Shown piece after piece: positions 34,139-45,585 of a stretch of DNA of 64,000 bases. This DNA comes from Cobetia marina (GTDB lineage Bacteria > Pseudomonadota > Gammaproteobacteria > Pseudomonadales > Halomonadaceae), in the NCBI RefSeq assembly GCF_001720485.1, contig NZ_CP017114.1, positions 2,790,001 through 2,854,000 on the forward strand, written 5' to 3'. A program made the translations under genes and the position numbers. The notes beneath the pieces were generated by a model, which had not been told where the DNA came from, did no database searches, and saw only the letters and a list, made by a program, of their open reading frames with translations. The first letter of the stretch is position 1. Each line of letters begins with the position of its first letter.

Positions 34139-34849
34139 TCATGTGGCGCTCAGGTCGCTGGCCTGTCCAGCATGCAGCTGGCGAATCAGACCGTTGACCT
34201 CTTCCATGGTCGCACAGCTCTGCCAGGCACCCGCCTCCTGCTGACGCTGCGCATGCCCCGGCGGAATATGTCCGGCACCGGTAAAGCCGATCACGCGCAG
34301 ACCGGCCGCGACCGCCGCGCTGACACCGGCCAGGCTGTCCTCGACCACCACGCATTCCTCGACATCACGCCCCAGCTGACGCAGTGCCAACTGATAGACA
34401 TCCGGCGCAGGTTTCGGCCGTGCGACCTGCTCGGCCGTGAACAGCGGCACCTTTCCCAACCAGCGATCCAGACCCGTGGCGGCCAGCGAGGCACGCACTC
34501 GTCGCTCGGCGCTGTTGGAGACGATCGCCACCGCCAGACCCCGGGTCATCAGCTCGCCCAGCAGTTCCGCCATGCCCTGGATGGGCGCAAGCTCACTGGC
34601 CAGACGCGACTCGATGGCGTGATCGATGCGCTCCATCGCCTGCGGCGGCAGCGTGTGTGCGCTCATGGCCTCCAGATGCCCCAGAATGGCATCAGTGGTC
34701 ATGCCCAGCGCCGCACGCAGCTCCGCCTCGGTATCCAGGTCCGGCAGCCATTCCCCCAGCTGACGTGACAGCACCTCCTCCGCCAGTATCTCGCTGTCCA
34801 CCAGCACGCCATCACAATCGAAGATCACCTGCTGCAAGGGTGTACTCAT
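34139..34849 (-). CDS. HAD-superfamily phosphatase of the polyol operon
   Basis: 236 residues with HAD motif I FDCDGVLVDSE, motif II VSNS, motif III KPAPDVY and motif IV VVVEDSLAGVSAA. Beta-phosphoglucomutase/phosphatase subfamily with a helical cap. It may remove toxic sugar or polyol phosphates. Start at the ATG preceded by GAGGAGG; a longer in-frame ATG ten codons upstream lacks a ribosome site. Confidence 0.87.
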   Translation of the reverse strand: MSTPLQQVIFDCDGVLVDSEILAEEVLSRQLGEWLPDLDTEAELRAALGMTTDAILGHLEAMSAHTLPPQAMERIDHAIESRLASELAPIQGMAELLGELMTRGLAVAIVSNSAERRVRASLAATGLDRWLGKVPLFTAEQVARPKPAPDVYQLALRQLGRDVEECVVVEDSLAGVSAAVAAGLRVIGFTGAGHIPPGHAQRQQEAGAWQSCATMEEVNGLIRQLHAGQASDLSAT

Positions 34850-34875
34850 GTCGGCCTCCTCCTCGGGCTTCCCGT

Positions 34876-36123
<1,248 letters not shown>

Positions 36124-36212
36124 GGGAGGTTTCCTTATCCGCACCTGCCCTCGGGCAGGTGATGGCAAATTTGGGTGGCATGGCATCGAGGCGACATGCG
36201 TATGGCGCGCCG

Positions 36213-37100
36213 TTACTTGACGGCACCGAAGGTCAGGCCGCGAACCATCTGCTTCTGGGTCATCCATCCGAAGATCAGAATCGGCGCGATGGCGAGCGTG
36301 GAAGCCGCGGAGAGCTTGGCCCAGAACAACCCTTCAGGACTGGAGAAGGAGGCGATGTAGGCAGTCAGCGGTGCGGCGTTGGAGGTGGTCAGGTTCAGGC
36401 TCCAGAACGCCTCGTTCCAGCTCAGGATCACGCACAGCAGGCCGGTGGAGGCGATGCCCGGCAGGGTCAGCGGCAGCAGCAGATGGAAGATCTCCTGCAG
36501 CGTGCTGGCGCCGTCCATGCGTCCGGCCTCCAGAATGTCCTTGGGAATGTCCTTGAAGAAGGTGTAGAGCATCCAGACCACGATCGGCAGGTTCATCAGC
36601 ATGTAGATGATGATCAGGCCGGTACGGCTATCCAGCAGCCCCAGATCGCGGAAGATCAGGTAGACCGGCAGCAGCACGCCCACGGACGGCAGCATCTTGG
36701 TGGAGAGCATCCACAGCAGCGTGCCCTGGGTGCGCTTGGTGGGCAGGAAGGCCATCGAGTAGGCGGACGGAATCGCGATCAGCAACGCCAGCAGCGTGGC
36801 ACCCAGCGAGATCACCACGCTGTTGAGGGCATACTTGAAGTAGTCCGCACGCGCCTGGATCTCGATATAGCCCTCGATGCTGGGCGTGAAGAACAGGCTC
36901 GGCGGCGTGGCGATCGCCTCGGCCTCGGTCTTGAAGCTGGTGAGGATCATCCAGAAGATCGGGAAGAACATCACCAGCGCGATGGTCCAGGCCACCAGGG
37001 TCAGGACAAGTTTCTTGTTGATCACGCTGCGGCGCGCACGACTGGCGCTCACTGCTGCGCTGGCGGCGGCCACGGAATTGGAAGTTGAAGTCGACATCAT
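36213..37100 (-). CDS. Polyol ABC transporter permease (SmoG/MtlG type)
   Basis: 295 residues, MalG-type permease with six helices and EAA loop ILEAGRMDGASTLQEIFHLLLP. Helix 1 (LVLTLVAWTIALVMFFPIFWMIL) follows a 30-residue Ala/Ser-rich cytoplasmic tail. AGGGAG precedes two adjacent ATGs. Partner of the SmoF-like permease. Confidence 0.88.
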   Translation of the reverse strand: MMSTSTSNSVAAASAAVSASRARRSVINKKLVLTLVAWTIALVMFFPIFWMILTSFKTEAEAIATPPSLFFTPSIEGYIEIQARADYFKYALNSVVISLGATLLALLIAIPSAYSMAFLPTKRTQGTLLWMLSTKMLPSVGVLLPVYLIFRDLGLLDSRTGLIIIYMLMNLPIVVWMLYTFFKDIPKDILEAGRMDGASTLQEIFHLLLPLTLPGIASTGLLCVILSWNEAFWSLNLTTSNAAPLTAYIASFSSPEGLFWAKLSAASTLAIAPILIFGWMTQKQMVRGLTFGAVK

Positions 37101-37128
37101 TGAGTCTCCCTGTGGTGAGCGCTTGTCA

Positions 37129-38016
37129 TCAGTTCTCGAGATTCTTGGCGACGGTACGCACCAGGAAGAAGGCCACGATATTGGCCAGGATGATGGCGAT
37201 CACGCCACCGGCGGAGGCACCCCCTACATCGAAGTCCAGCAGGGCGCGGATGTAGATCAGGTACGCCAGGTTGGTCGAGGCCAGCCCCGGACCACCGGAG
37301 GTGGTGACGAAGATCTCGGCGAAGATGGTCAGCAGGAAGATCATCTCGATCATCACCACCACGCTGATGGCACGCTTCAAGTGCGGCAAGGTGATGTAGA
37401 AGAAGATCGCTACCGGCCCTGCCCCGTCCATGCGTGCCGCCTCGACCTGGTCGTCATCCAGTGACTGGATGGCGGTCAGCAGGATCAACACCGCGAACGG
37501 CAGCCACTGCCAGGTGACGATGATCACGATGGAGGTCAGCGGCAGGCTGGCGAACCAGTCGATGGCCGGCAGGCCGAACAGCCCGGCGACCCAGGCCAGA
37601 ATGCCGTTGACCGGGTGCATCATCATGTTCTTCCACACCAGCGCACTCACGGTGGGCATGATGAAGAACGGCGCGATCACGAACAGACGCGCGACGCCAC
37701 GCCCGAAGAATTCCTGCTGCAGCAATACCGCCAGCAGCGTACCGCCGACCACGGTGGCCACCAGCACCCAGCCCACCAGCAGCAGGGTATTGCCCATGGC
37801 CGTCCACAGGGACGGGTCGGTCAGCAGATAGTAATAGTTGTCGACGCCGGCAAAACCGGACACCGACGGCATCATCAGGTTGTAACGCTGGAAGGAGAAC
37901 CACAGGGTCATGACCAGTGGTACCAGCATCCACATCAACAACAGGCTTACGGCTGGGGCTTGCAGCGACAGGGTTCGCAATCCCCCGACGGTGCGTCCGG
38001 ATGCTCTCGTGCGCAT
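37129..38016 (-). CDS. Polyol ABC transporter permease (SmoF/MtlF type)
   Basis: 295 residues, MalF/UgpA-type permease; helix 1 SLLLMWMLVPLVMTLWFSF, EAA loop DDDQVEAARMDGAGPVAIFFYITLP. Start at the ATG following AAGGACTCACC. An in-frame extension of 50 residues upstream is Arg/Ala-rich and unlike the family, so it was not accepted. Confidence 0.88.
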   Translation of the reverse strand: MRTRASGRTVGGLRTLSLQAPAVSLLLMWMLVPLVMTLWFSFQRYNLMMPSVSGFAGVDNYYYLLTDPSLWTAMGNTLLLVGWVLVATVVGGTLLAVLLQQEFFGRGVARLFVIAPFFIMPTVSALVWKNMMMHPVNGILAWVAGLFGLPAIDWFASLPLTSIVIIVTWQWLPFAVLILLTAIQSLDDDQVEAARMDGAGPVAIFFYITLPHLKRAISVVVMIEMIFLLTIFAEIFVTTSGGPGLASTNLAYLIYIRALLDFDVGGASAGGVIAIILANIVAFFLVRTVAKNLEN

Positions 38017-38233
38017 GGTGAGTCCTTCGATACGGTGAGGAAGTCCGGCAATGCGGTGGGCTTCAGGCCGAGGCTCCCCGTGCCACGCCGCGAGGGCGTT
38101 GCAGAAGTCTCGAGAGGAAGAGGTTGCCGCGGGTGCCGGACGGGCTCCCGCCGTGCTTCGAGTCAATTCGAGTTGAGGCTCAAGGCAAGGCGGGAGGCCG
38201 TTGGAACATTCAGGTCAGATCAGACCAGATCCT

Positions 38234-38287
38234 TTGAGATCACAGCCGTTGAGATCACAGCCGTTGAGATCACAGCCGTTGAGATCA
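38234..38287. repeat. 15-bp tandem repeat x3.6 directly after the polyol binding-protein gene
   Basis: TTGAGATCACAGCCG repeated exactly three times plus TTGAGATCA. It ends 2 bp from the stop codon of the binding-protein gene (38290-38292, minus strand), within the operon spacer before the SmoF-like gene. Confidence 0.92.
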
Positions 38288-38289
38288 GA

Positions 38290-39633
<1,344 letters not shown>

Positions 39634-39762
39634 GAGGGCACTCCATCGGGCGTTATTGGCATTGTTCTTTTCGAGGGTAGCGGCACCTGAGGCACCGATA
39701 CCTTCCCATCTACCGGTCTGGTGCTCGAATGTCCTGGCGAGACATCTCGGCACAAATACGTT

Positions 39763-39795
39763 CGATCAAAACGTCATTCAGTGAACAAATGATCG
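39763..39795. promoter_or_regulatory. Candidate operator of the polyol operon
   Basis: CGATCA, 21 bp, TGATCG. It lies 130-160 bp upstream of the binding-protein gene and is followed by three spaced CCTTGGG/CCTTTGGG boxes at 14-15 bp steps. Candidate site for the SorC-family regulator, by position only. Confidence 0.35.
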
Positions 39796-40052
39796 GATCA
39801 GACCTTTGAAAAAGCAAACTCTGAAGCGCTATACCTTGGGCTATACCACCTTGGGATCTGATCCTTTGGGTGTAGACCGATAGCCGGCATGACCTCTGAG
39901 CTTGCGACCCGATCAGCCTATACAGATATTAGCGTTAAACGAAACAACGTAGCCCTTGATCGAGGCGGAATCCGCCGCCATTGAGTCGAACAATCCTGCC
40001 GGAATGTCTGACAAGAGATGGCAGGTTTCGCAGCAAAAGCCGTGGGCCAGAC

Positions 40053-40121
40053 GAAGGAAGGAGAGAAAGAAAGAGAAAGAGAAAAGAAGGTGAGAAATAA
40101 GAGGGAGAAAAAGAACAGAAA
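40053..40121 (+). other. 69-nt polypurine tract
   Basis: All but three bases are A or G on the plus strand (exceptions at 40091, 40098 and 40116). The complement is a polypyrimidine run in the direction of the regulator and operon transcripts. It could form unusual DNA structure or act as a pyrimidine-rich RNA segment. Confidence 0.7.
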
Positions 40122-40341
40122 TGGCGGCGTGAGGGTTGTGTGCATCCCCCAGGCATCGCGCCAGCAAGACAACGCCAGACACTGCCCCCGCCCTGCTCCC
40201 GACGACTCGCTCGGCGCCTTGTACGGCGTCTATTCACGAGAGCCTGTCATCGGGAGCCTGTCGTCGAGCGCAAGCCGTCAGCAGAACGCCATCAGAATGC
40301 CCCCATCACTCTGAAGCCATTCGAAGGCAGCCGTCCCCTGC

Positions 40342-41298
40342 TCAGTCCTTGAGTGCCGCGCAGACCCGCTGGGCGGCCACCTCATCGATGATCAGCCCCT
40401 GCAGCCAGCCACCGCGCAATGCACTCAGAATGGCCGGCACCTTGTCGTGCCCGCCCGCCAGCCCGATCAGCGGCTGTGCCTTGAGCGAGGTCAGCGGCAC
40501 GCTGGTGATTCGCTGCGCCAGCGGGCAATCGATCAGCTGCCCATTCATGTCCAGCGGCCAGCCCATCAACTCGCCCACGGCACCGACTTCCATCAACTCA
40601 TCGCGCTCGGCGGCGCTAATGAACTGATCCTGGAACAAGGTCGCCTGGGCATCGAGTCGCCCGATGCCGATCATGCCCACATCGGCCTCGCAGGCGACGC
40701 TGAACACCGCCTTGACCAGACTCTGACTGAGCAGTGACTCCTTCTCCTCGACACTGGCCGCCACCACCGGCGCGGGCAGCAGAAAGCGGTCCGCGCCGAT
40801 CTTGTCCGCCAGCAGCATCACGCCGTCATAGCGGTTCGAGGAGCCATTCAGAGCGACATTGCCAACCAGCGACACGATACGATGCTGGGGCCGCTCACTG
40901 CGGCTCAGGGCTTCCACCGCCGCACGCACCGCGCGTCCGGTACTCAACGAGATGGTCTGTGGCTGCTGTCGACCGAGATAGAACGACAGGCGCTCGGCAC
41001 CGGCCACCGCGAGATACTCCGCAATGCTTTCCGGCGACTGGGTGTCCGAGGGCACCACATCGCAGAAGCTCAGACCGAATCGCTCCACCAGCGCATCCGA
41101 CAGCGCCATGCTGCTGGCCACGGGGTGATCGATGGAGATCTTGACCAGGCGTTCCTGACGCGCCAGCGACAGCAGGCGCTGTATTCCCGGGCGAGAGACC
41201 CCAAGCTGGGTGGCAATCTCATCCTGGGTTCGCCCTCCCACATAGGACAACCATGCGGCACGCGCAGCCTGCTCCAGTCTCAGCTCAAACTTGTCCAT
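40342..41298 (-). CDS. SorC/DeoR-type sugar-binding transcriptional regulator (SmoC-like)
   Basis: 318 residues. N-terminal helix-turn-helix (RAAWLSYVGGRTQDEIATQLGVSRPGIQRLLSLARQERLVKISID) and a SorC-type effector domain (SLSTGRAVRAAVEAL; LAGGHDKVPAILSALRGGWLQGLIIDEVAAQ), which binds sugar phosphates or sugars. It lies upstream of and in the same direction as the polyol operon, matching SmoC in sorbitol operons. ATG at 41298 has GGAAG 8 nt upstream. Confidence 0.87.
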   Translation of the reverse strand: MDKFELRLEQAARAAWLSYVGGRTQDEIATQLGVSRPGIQRLLSLARQERLVKISIDHPVASSMALSDALVERFGLSFCDVVPSDTQSPESIAEYLAVAGAERLSFYLGRQQPQTISLSTGRAVRAAVEALSRSERPQHRIVSLVGNVALNGSSNRYDGVMLLADKIGADRFLLPAPVVAASVEEKESLLSQSLVKAVFSVACEADVGMIGIGRLDAQATLFQDQFISAAERDELMEVGAVGELMGWPLDMNGQLIDCPLAQRITSVPLTSLKAQPLIGLAGGHDKVPAILSALRGGWLQGLIIDEVAAQRVCAALKD

Positions 41299-41390
41299 GC
41301 GCTTTCTTCCACACTGTCTATTGAGTCCAACACTTTCCACGCCGCTGCCGCCGAGCACAAGAGTCACGGACCAACACGGTCACGAAACGG

Positions 41391-41420
41391 CGACGCCCCG
41401 CCGGTGAAGGCGAGGCGTCG
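41391..41420 (-). terminator. Hairpin terminator after the Yip1-family gene
   Basis: CGACGCCcCGCC-ggtgaa-GGCGaGGCGTCG, a 12-bp stem with one mismatch, 60 bp downstream of the Yip1 gene stop and upstream of the SorC regulator. The T tract is short on both strands. Confidence 0.6.
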
Positions 41421-41482
41421 AAGGTGTGTTTTCTCGAGCAGTTGGCATCACGTCACTGACATCGGGGTCGTTGCCTCACGGG

Positions 41483-42076
41483 CTACATGAACCAGCGTGC
41501 GCCGTACCCCCACAGCAGCACGGTCACCGCCAGCAGTCCTTCCAGCACCAGCACCCCGATCCCGAGCGTGGAGCCGGTGACCAGAAAGCCTTCCTTGTTG
41601 GAGATGTCCAGCAGTGGCGGGATGCCCAGATACAGCAGATAGGCGCTGTAACACAGGCCGATGGTACCGGCGAGAATGCACAGCCAGATGATGGGATACA
41701 GCGCCACCAGACCTGCCAGGAACATCGGCGTGGCCACATAGCCTGCGAAGATGATGCAGCGACGACGACTGGGATGGCCCGAGAAGCGCTGCGACAGCAG
41801 GTGTATGACGGTGCCCATGAAGGCGATCGCCGTCAGGATGGCGATGTAGAAGGCGATACCGGCATAGAAGGCATCGAGGGGTTCCAGCAGGATGGCGTGG
41901 CCTTCCGTCAGGCTCCAGCCGACCTGGGTGGTACCGATGTAAGCGCAGATGACAGGCACCAGCGCCATGAGCAGCACATGATGTGCGTAGAGGTGGGTGA
42001 TGGATTCGTGTTCCTTGCGGATGGTCTGCCATTCCCGTTGCGGATGTGCCATCAAGCCCCATACGTGGGTCAGCAT
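41483..42076 (-). CDS. Yip1-family membrane protein
   Basis: 197 residues with five hydrophobic helices; begins MLTHVWGLMAHPQREWQTIRKE, a typical Yip1/DUF1282 (YohC-like) start. It contains ILTAIAFMGTVIHLLSQRF and GYVATPMFLAGLVALYPIIWL. Inner-membrane protein of unknown function. GGAGG lies 8 nt before the ATG. Confidence 0.85.
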   Translation of the reverse strand: MLTHVWGLMAHPQREWQTIRKEHESITHLYAHHVLLMALVPVICAYIGTTQVGWSLTEGHAILLEPLDAFYAGIAFYIAILTAIAFMGTVIHLLSQRFSGHPSRRRCIIFAGYVATPMFLAGLVALYPIIWLCILAGTIGLCYSAYLLYLGIPPLLDISNKEGFLVTGSTLGIGVLVLEGLLAVTVLLWGYGARWFM

Positions 42077-42365
42077 GTGGTCTACCTCCCGTTGACAGTC
42101 GTCGACAATCCGGTCATGCGGTCCCGGCGCGGAATTCGTGTCAGGGCAGTTGCACGGCCTTGTTCTGAGCGTAGACCACATTGCGTCAACTGGCAGTTCA
42201 ACGCCCGTTGCGCCGCCCTGAACCCTGCGTTGGTGCAGGGGAAAGGAGAGCGGCGGCTTGCGTTGACCGAAACACCAACGGCAAGGGAGGCGCGAATGAG
42301 AGATACTGGATGTATCAGACACAACGGATGGATGACGACACATGCCAACTGGACAGCGCTCAAGC

Positions 42366-43361
42366 ATGAAGAGAGTGCTCGGAGTGATCCTTGCCCTGGG
42401 TCTGGCGCCAATGGGCGCGGACGCCCGGGCTGACTCGGTCGAGCTGACCATGAGCCGGGAGTATGGCCCCCAGACCATGATGGGGCAGCGTGCCCAGGCA
42501 TTCGTCGAGAAGGTGGCCTCGCTCAGCGAGGGAGAACTGGTGATCCATTTCGGTGAAGGCCCGCTGACTCGCCTGCGGTCAGTGAATCATCTTGAAGCCA
42601 TCAACGCCGATATCATTCAACTGGCGGACTCCCACAGCGGCGCCCTCGCCACCAGCATGCCGCTGTTCAGCATCAGCTCACTGCCCACGCTGGTCGACAA
42701 TCCGCGCCAGGCCCGAGAGCTCTATCGCCTGGCTCGCCCGAGTTACGAGGCACTGCTGGCGCGCCATGATCAGATTCTGCTCTACGCCCTGCCCTGGCCT
42801 CCCAGCGGACTCTGGTCGCGCAAGCCGATCGCCGAGCGCCAGGACCTCCAGGGGCTGACCGTGCGTGCCTATGACCGCAATACCCAGCGCGTGCTGCTGA
42901 ACCTCGGCGCCATCGCCAGCGTGCTGAGCTGGGAGCCGATGCAACAGCAACTGGCCGAAGGCCGCATCGAGGCCGTGATGACCTCGGCATTGGGCGGTCT
43001 GACAGCCGAGCTCAACCGCACGCTGGATCACTACACCGCCCTGCAATACGCCATGCCGCTCAATATCGTGCACATGAGCCAGGCGAGATTCGAGGCCCTC
43101 GACGCCCCCCAGCGCGAGGCGCTGCTCACCGCCGCGGCAGAGATTGAAGATACCAGCTGGGACGCCATCGCCGGCATCCTGGAAGAGACGCACGCCCAGC
43201 TTGAACACGCGGGCGTGACTGTCCGCAATCCCCTCACGCCTGATCTCAAGCAGTCACTTTCCCGCGCCAGCATCAGCGTGATCGAAAGCTGGCGCAGCAA
43301 GGTAGGCCCGAAGGAAAACGAATTGCTGGATCACTATCTTGACGTGCGCTCCACGCTCTAA
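42366..43361 (+). CDS. Orphan TRAP transporter substrate-binding protein (DctP family), copy A
   Basis: 331-residue periplasmic protein with a signal peptide (MKRVLGVILALGLAPMGADARA). DctP fold with the conserved RxYD region (LTVRAYDRNTQRVLLNLGA) and LSWEPMQQQLAEGRIEAVMTSALGG. No DctQ/DctM genes are nearby. It is a clear paralogue of the next gene, sharing ALPWPPSGLWS, YDRNTQR and YAMPLNIVHM. Ribosome site weak; an ATG eight codons upstream (42342) is possible. Confidence 0.85.
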   Translation: MKRVLGVILALGLAPMGADARADSVELTMSREYGPQTMMGQRAQAFVEKVASLSEGELVIHFGEGPLTRLRSVNHLEAINADIIQLADSHSGALATSMPLFSISSLPTLVDNPRQARELYRLARPSYEALLARHDQILLYALPWPPSGLWSRKPIAERQDLQGLTVRAYDRNTQRVLLNLGAIASVLSWEPMQQQLAEGRIEAVMTSALGGLTAELNRTLDHYTALQYAMPLNIVHMSQARFEALDAPQREALLTAAAEIEDTSWDAIAGILEETHAQLEHAGVTVRNPLTPDLKQSLSRASISVIESWRSKVGPKENELLDHYLDVRSTL

Positions 43362-43524
43362 CGCCGCCACGCTCTCCAGTCCGCCCAGGTGTCTCGCGGC
43401 ACCCGGGCATGAAGCGCGAGCCATTCGGTCTGGCGGATCAGCCCCGAGCCGAGGGCCGTGGGAGCGCCCTCGAGTGTCCCGATGCCGGACACCCGGAATG
43501 ACAACAACGAGAAAGGCCCCCTCC

Positions 43525-44520
43525 ATGACGCCATCCTCTCCTCTGCGCCGATTCCGTTCGCTCATGGCGCTCACCGCGCTGTTGACGACCCCCCTTGCCC
43601 AGGCCCAGACGACGCTCAGCATGAGCAGCGACTACGAGCCCGATACCCTGATGGGCCAACGCGCAGCAGAATTCAGCCAGGAAGTCACCAGGCAGTCCGA
43701 TGGTGATCTGGCCCTGACGCTGCGCTCGGACATTCGCTCGGCCAGTCACCTGCAGGCCACTTCCGCCGGCGTCATCGACATTGCCGCGACGCTGAGCGGT
43801 GCCCTCGCCGAGGAGATTCCCTTCTTCGGCATCTCGTCGTTGCCGGCCATCGCCTACAACCTCAAGGAAGCGAACCGTCTCTATCAGCTCGCCAAGCCCC
43901 GCTATCGCGAGCTGCTCGAGGACCACCACCAGATACTGCTGTTCGCGCTGCCATGGCCCCCAAGCGGCCTGTGGAGCACTCGACCCATCGCCGATGGTGA
44001 TGACCTCAAGGACATGCCGATTCGCACCTATGACCGCAACACGCAGCGCATCCTGCTCAATCTGGGGGCCGACCCGCGAGTCATGAGCTGGGGGGAACTC
44101 AAGCCCCTGCTCGAAGCTGGCAGCATCCACGGCGCCCTCACCTCCGCCATGGGGGGTGTCAGCGCGGAGCTCTACCGGTACATGCCCAATTTCACGACGC
44201 TCAACTACGCCATGCCGCTCAATATCGTTCACATGAATCGTGACAGCTTCGATCGTCTCGACAAGCGCCAGCAGACGGCACTGCTCGCTGCTGCGAAGGC
44301 AACGGAAGAAAACGCCTGGGCATCTGCTGAAGCCGTGCTCGCCGAGGCCTATACCACCTTGCAAGCCAATGGCGCCCGCCTGATCACCCCTGCACCGCCG
44401 GCACTCCACCGTGACCTGGAAGCCGCCAGCCAGCATGTCTTCGATAGCTGGAAGCAGAAGGTGTCACGTCAGGACGGCAACCTGCTCGAAGAGTATCTGG
44501 AATCACGCCCTGAACGCTGA
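43525..44520 (+). CDS. Orphan TRAP transporter substrate-binding protein (DctP family), copy B
   Basis: 331 residues, the same length as copy A, with signal peptide MTPSSPLRRFRSLMALTALLTTPLAQA. It has MPIRTYDRNTQRILLNLGADPRVMSWGELKPLL and the same YAMPLNIVHM end domain. Tandem duplicate of copy A, 163 bp downstream, diverged mainly in the first lobe. The membrane partners must be encoded elsewhere. A further in-frame ATG at 43498 is less likely. Confidence 0.85.
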   Translation: MTPSSPLRRFRSLMALTALLTTPLAQAQTTLSMSSDYEPDTLMGQRAAEFSQEVTRQSDGDLALTLRSDIRSASHLQATSAGVIDIAATLSGALAEEIPFFGISSLPAIAYNLKEANRLYQLAKPRYRELLEDHHQILLFALPWPPSGLWSTRPIADGDDLKDMPIRTYDRNTQRILLNLGADPRVMSWGELKPLLEAGSIHGALTSAMGGVSAELYRYMPNFTTLNYAMPLNIVHMNRDSFDRLDKRQQTALLAAAKATEENAWASAEAVLAEAYTTLQANGARLITPAPPALHRDLEAASQHVFDSWKQKVSRQDGNLLEEYLESRPER

Positions 44521-44554
44521 GCCTTAAAGCACTGATGATCAACAGGCTCCAGAC

Positions 44555-44586
44555 ACGACAACGGCACCCTCGGGTGCCGTTGTCGT
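44555..44586. terminator. Bidirectional hairpin between TRAP copy B and rhtB-like gene
   Basis: ACGACAACGGCACC-CTCG-GGTGCCGTTGTCGT: a perfect 14-bp stem with a CTCG loop. The outer stem is the same sequence as in the putP terminator at 62204-62245. Confidence 0.82.
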
Positions 44587-44630
44587 CTTCGTGCGCTTCA
44601 TGTCTTGTGCAATGGCAGCCAAGGCTCGGC

Positions 44631-45269
44631 TCACCGATGCGACGCCGCCAGCCCCGCGCCGGCCACGACGAACAGACTGCCCGTGGTGCGATTGAACAGC
44701 CGCACGCGCCGGTGGCTATCAAACCAGCGACTGATGCTGGAACCCGCATGGGCGTAGGTGCTCATCGTCAGCAGGTCCACCACCAGCCAGGTCAGCGCCA
44801 GCACCACGAACTGGGGCAGCTGCGGCTGAGCCATGTCGATGAAGTTGGGGAACAGCGCGCCGAAGAACAGCAAGTCCTTCGGGTTGCTGATCCCGATACC
44901 GAAGCCCTTGCGGCACAGTTGCCAACGCGTGGCTCTGGCGCGGGTCTGCCCGTCTTCCCCCACGGCGCCGAACACCACCGGCTGGGATGGCGCCCGCCAG
45001 GCCTGGATGCCCAGATAGATGAGATAGAGCGCCCCGACGATCTTCAGCACTAGAAACCCCGTCTCCGACGCCGCCAAGGCCGCACCGAGGCCCAGCGACG
45101 ACAAGGCCATCAACACCAGTGACGCCGCCGCCCCGCCCACCACCGTCGCGAAGGATCGGCGTCGACCGTGCCGCAGGCCATGATCCATGCACAGCAACGC
45201 AACCGGTCCGGGAAAGGTGATCAAGGCGATGATGACGCTGACATATGCCAACCAGACGGTGAGTTCCAC
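44631..45269 (-). CDS. LysE/RhtB-family amino acid exporter
   Basis: 212 residues, six helices, inner membrane. Starts MELTVWLAYVSVIIALITFPGPVALLCMDHGLRHG, the LysE-family signature, with FGIGISNPKDLLFFGALFPNFID in the middle. Exports amino acids such as homoserine or threonine; the substrate cannot be told. GTG start at 45269 preceded by AAGGA at 7 nt; longer readings upstream have no homology. Confidence 0.87.
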   Translation of the reverse strand: MELTVWLAYVSVIIALITFPGPVALLCMDHGLRHGRRRSFATVVGGAAASLVLMALSSLGLGAALAASETGFLVLKIVGALYLIYLGIQAWRAPSQPVVFGAVGEDGQTRARATRWQLCRKGFGIGISNPKDLLFFGALFPNFIDMAQPQLPQFVVLALTWLVVDLLTMSTYAHAGSSISRWFDSHRRVRLFNRTTGSLFVVAGAGLAASHR

Positions 45270-45585
45270 TGGGGGTTCCTTGTCGTTCAACGAGTGACGA
45301 ACTGCTGAAAGGTGACCTGCCAATATCGCGGCTCTCCGACACGTCAGCAACACTTTTCGCGTCGATCGGCTCGGCAAGACAGTCACGTGGCACTTCATCG
45401 AGCAGGCTGCTGCCGTTACCCCTTCTGCGGGAACTGCCAAGCATTGACAACCAGGCCCCATCACACTTCACTCATACAAGGAGACTGCCAAGTTCTCTTT
45501 ACAAGGGCTCTGTTCACAAGGGCTCTGATCACTGTGACACAGAATCAGGACGAATCTGGCGACACTTAACTACCAGGGAAGGATC
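45270..45585. other. Divergent intergenic region with a 15-bp repeat
   Basis: No gene supported. Promoters for the exporter (minus) and the HIT gene (plus) must lie here. A 15-bp repeat at 45501-45530 is the only clear structure. Confidence 0.45.
45501..45530. repeat. 15-bp tandem repeat x2 upstream of the HIT gene
   Basis: ACAAGGGCTCTGTTC followed by ACAAGGGCTCTGATC (one mismatch), 55 bp before the HIT-family start codon. Confidence 0.88.

Larger units (their letters stand above)
39634..40341. other. 708-bp regulatory spacer between the SorC regulator and the polyol operon
   Basis: No gene is supported. From the operon side it contains a CGATCA/TGATCG inverted repeat (39763-39795), three CCTTGGG-like boxes (39834, 39849, 39863) and a 69-nt polypurine run (40053-40121). 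The operon promoter should lie in the AT-richer part, about 39740-39900. Confidence 0.5.

Noticed and set aside
39913..40237. Overlapping small frames across the polypurine tract
   Set aside because: Phe/Leu/Ser-rich or Lys/Glu-rich products are a direct result of the biased strand; no ribosome sites.
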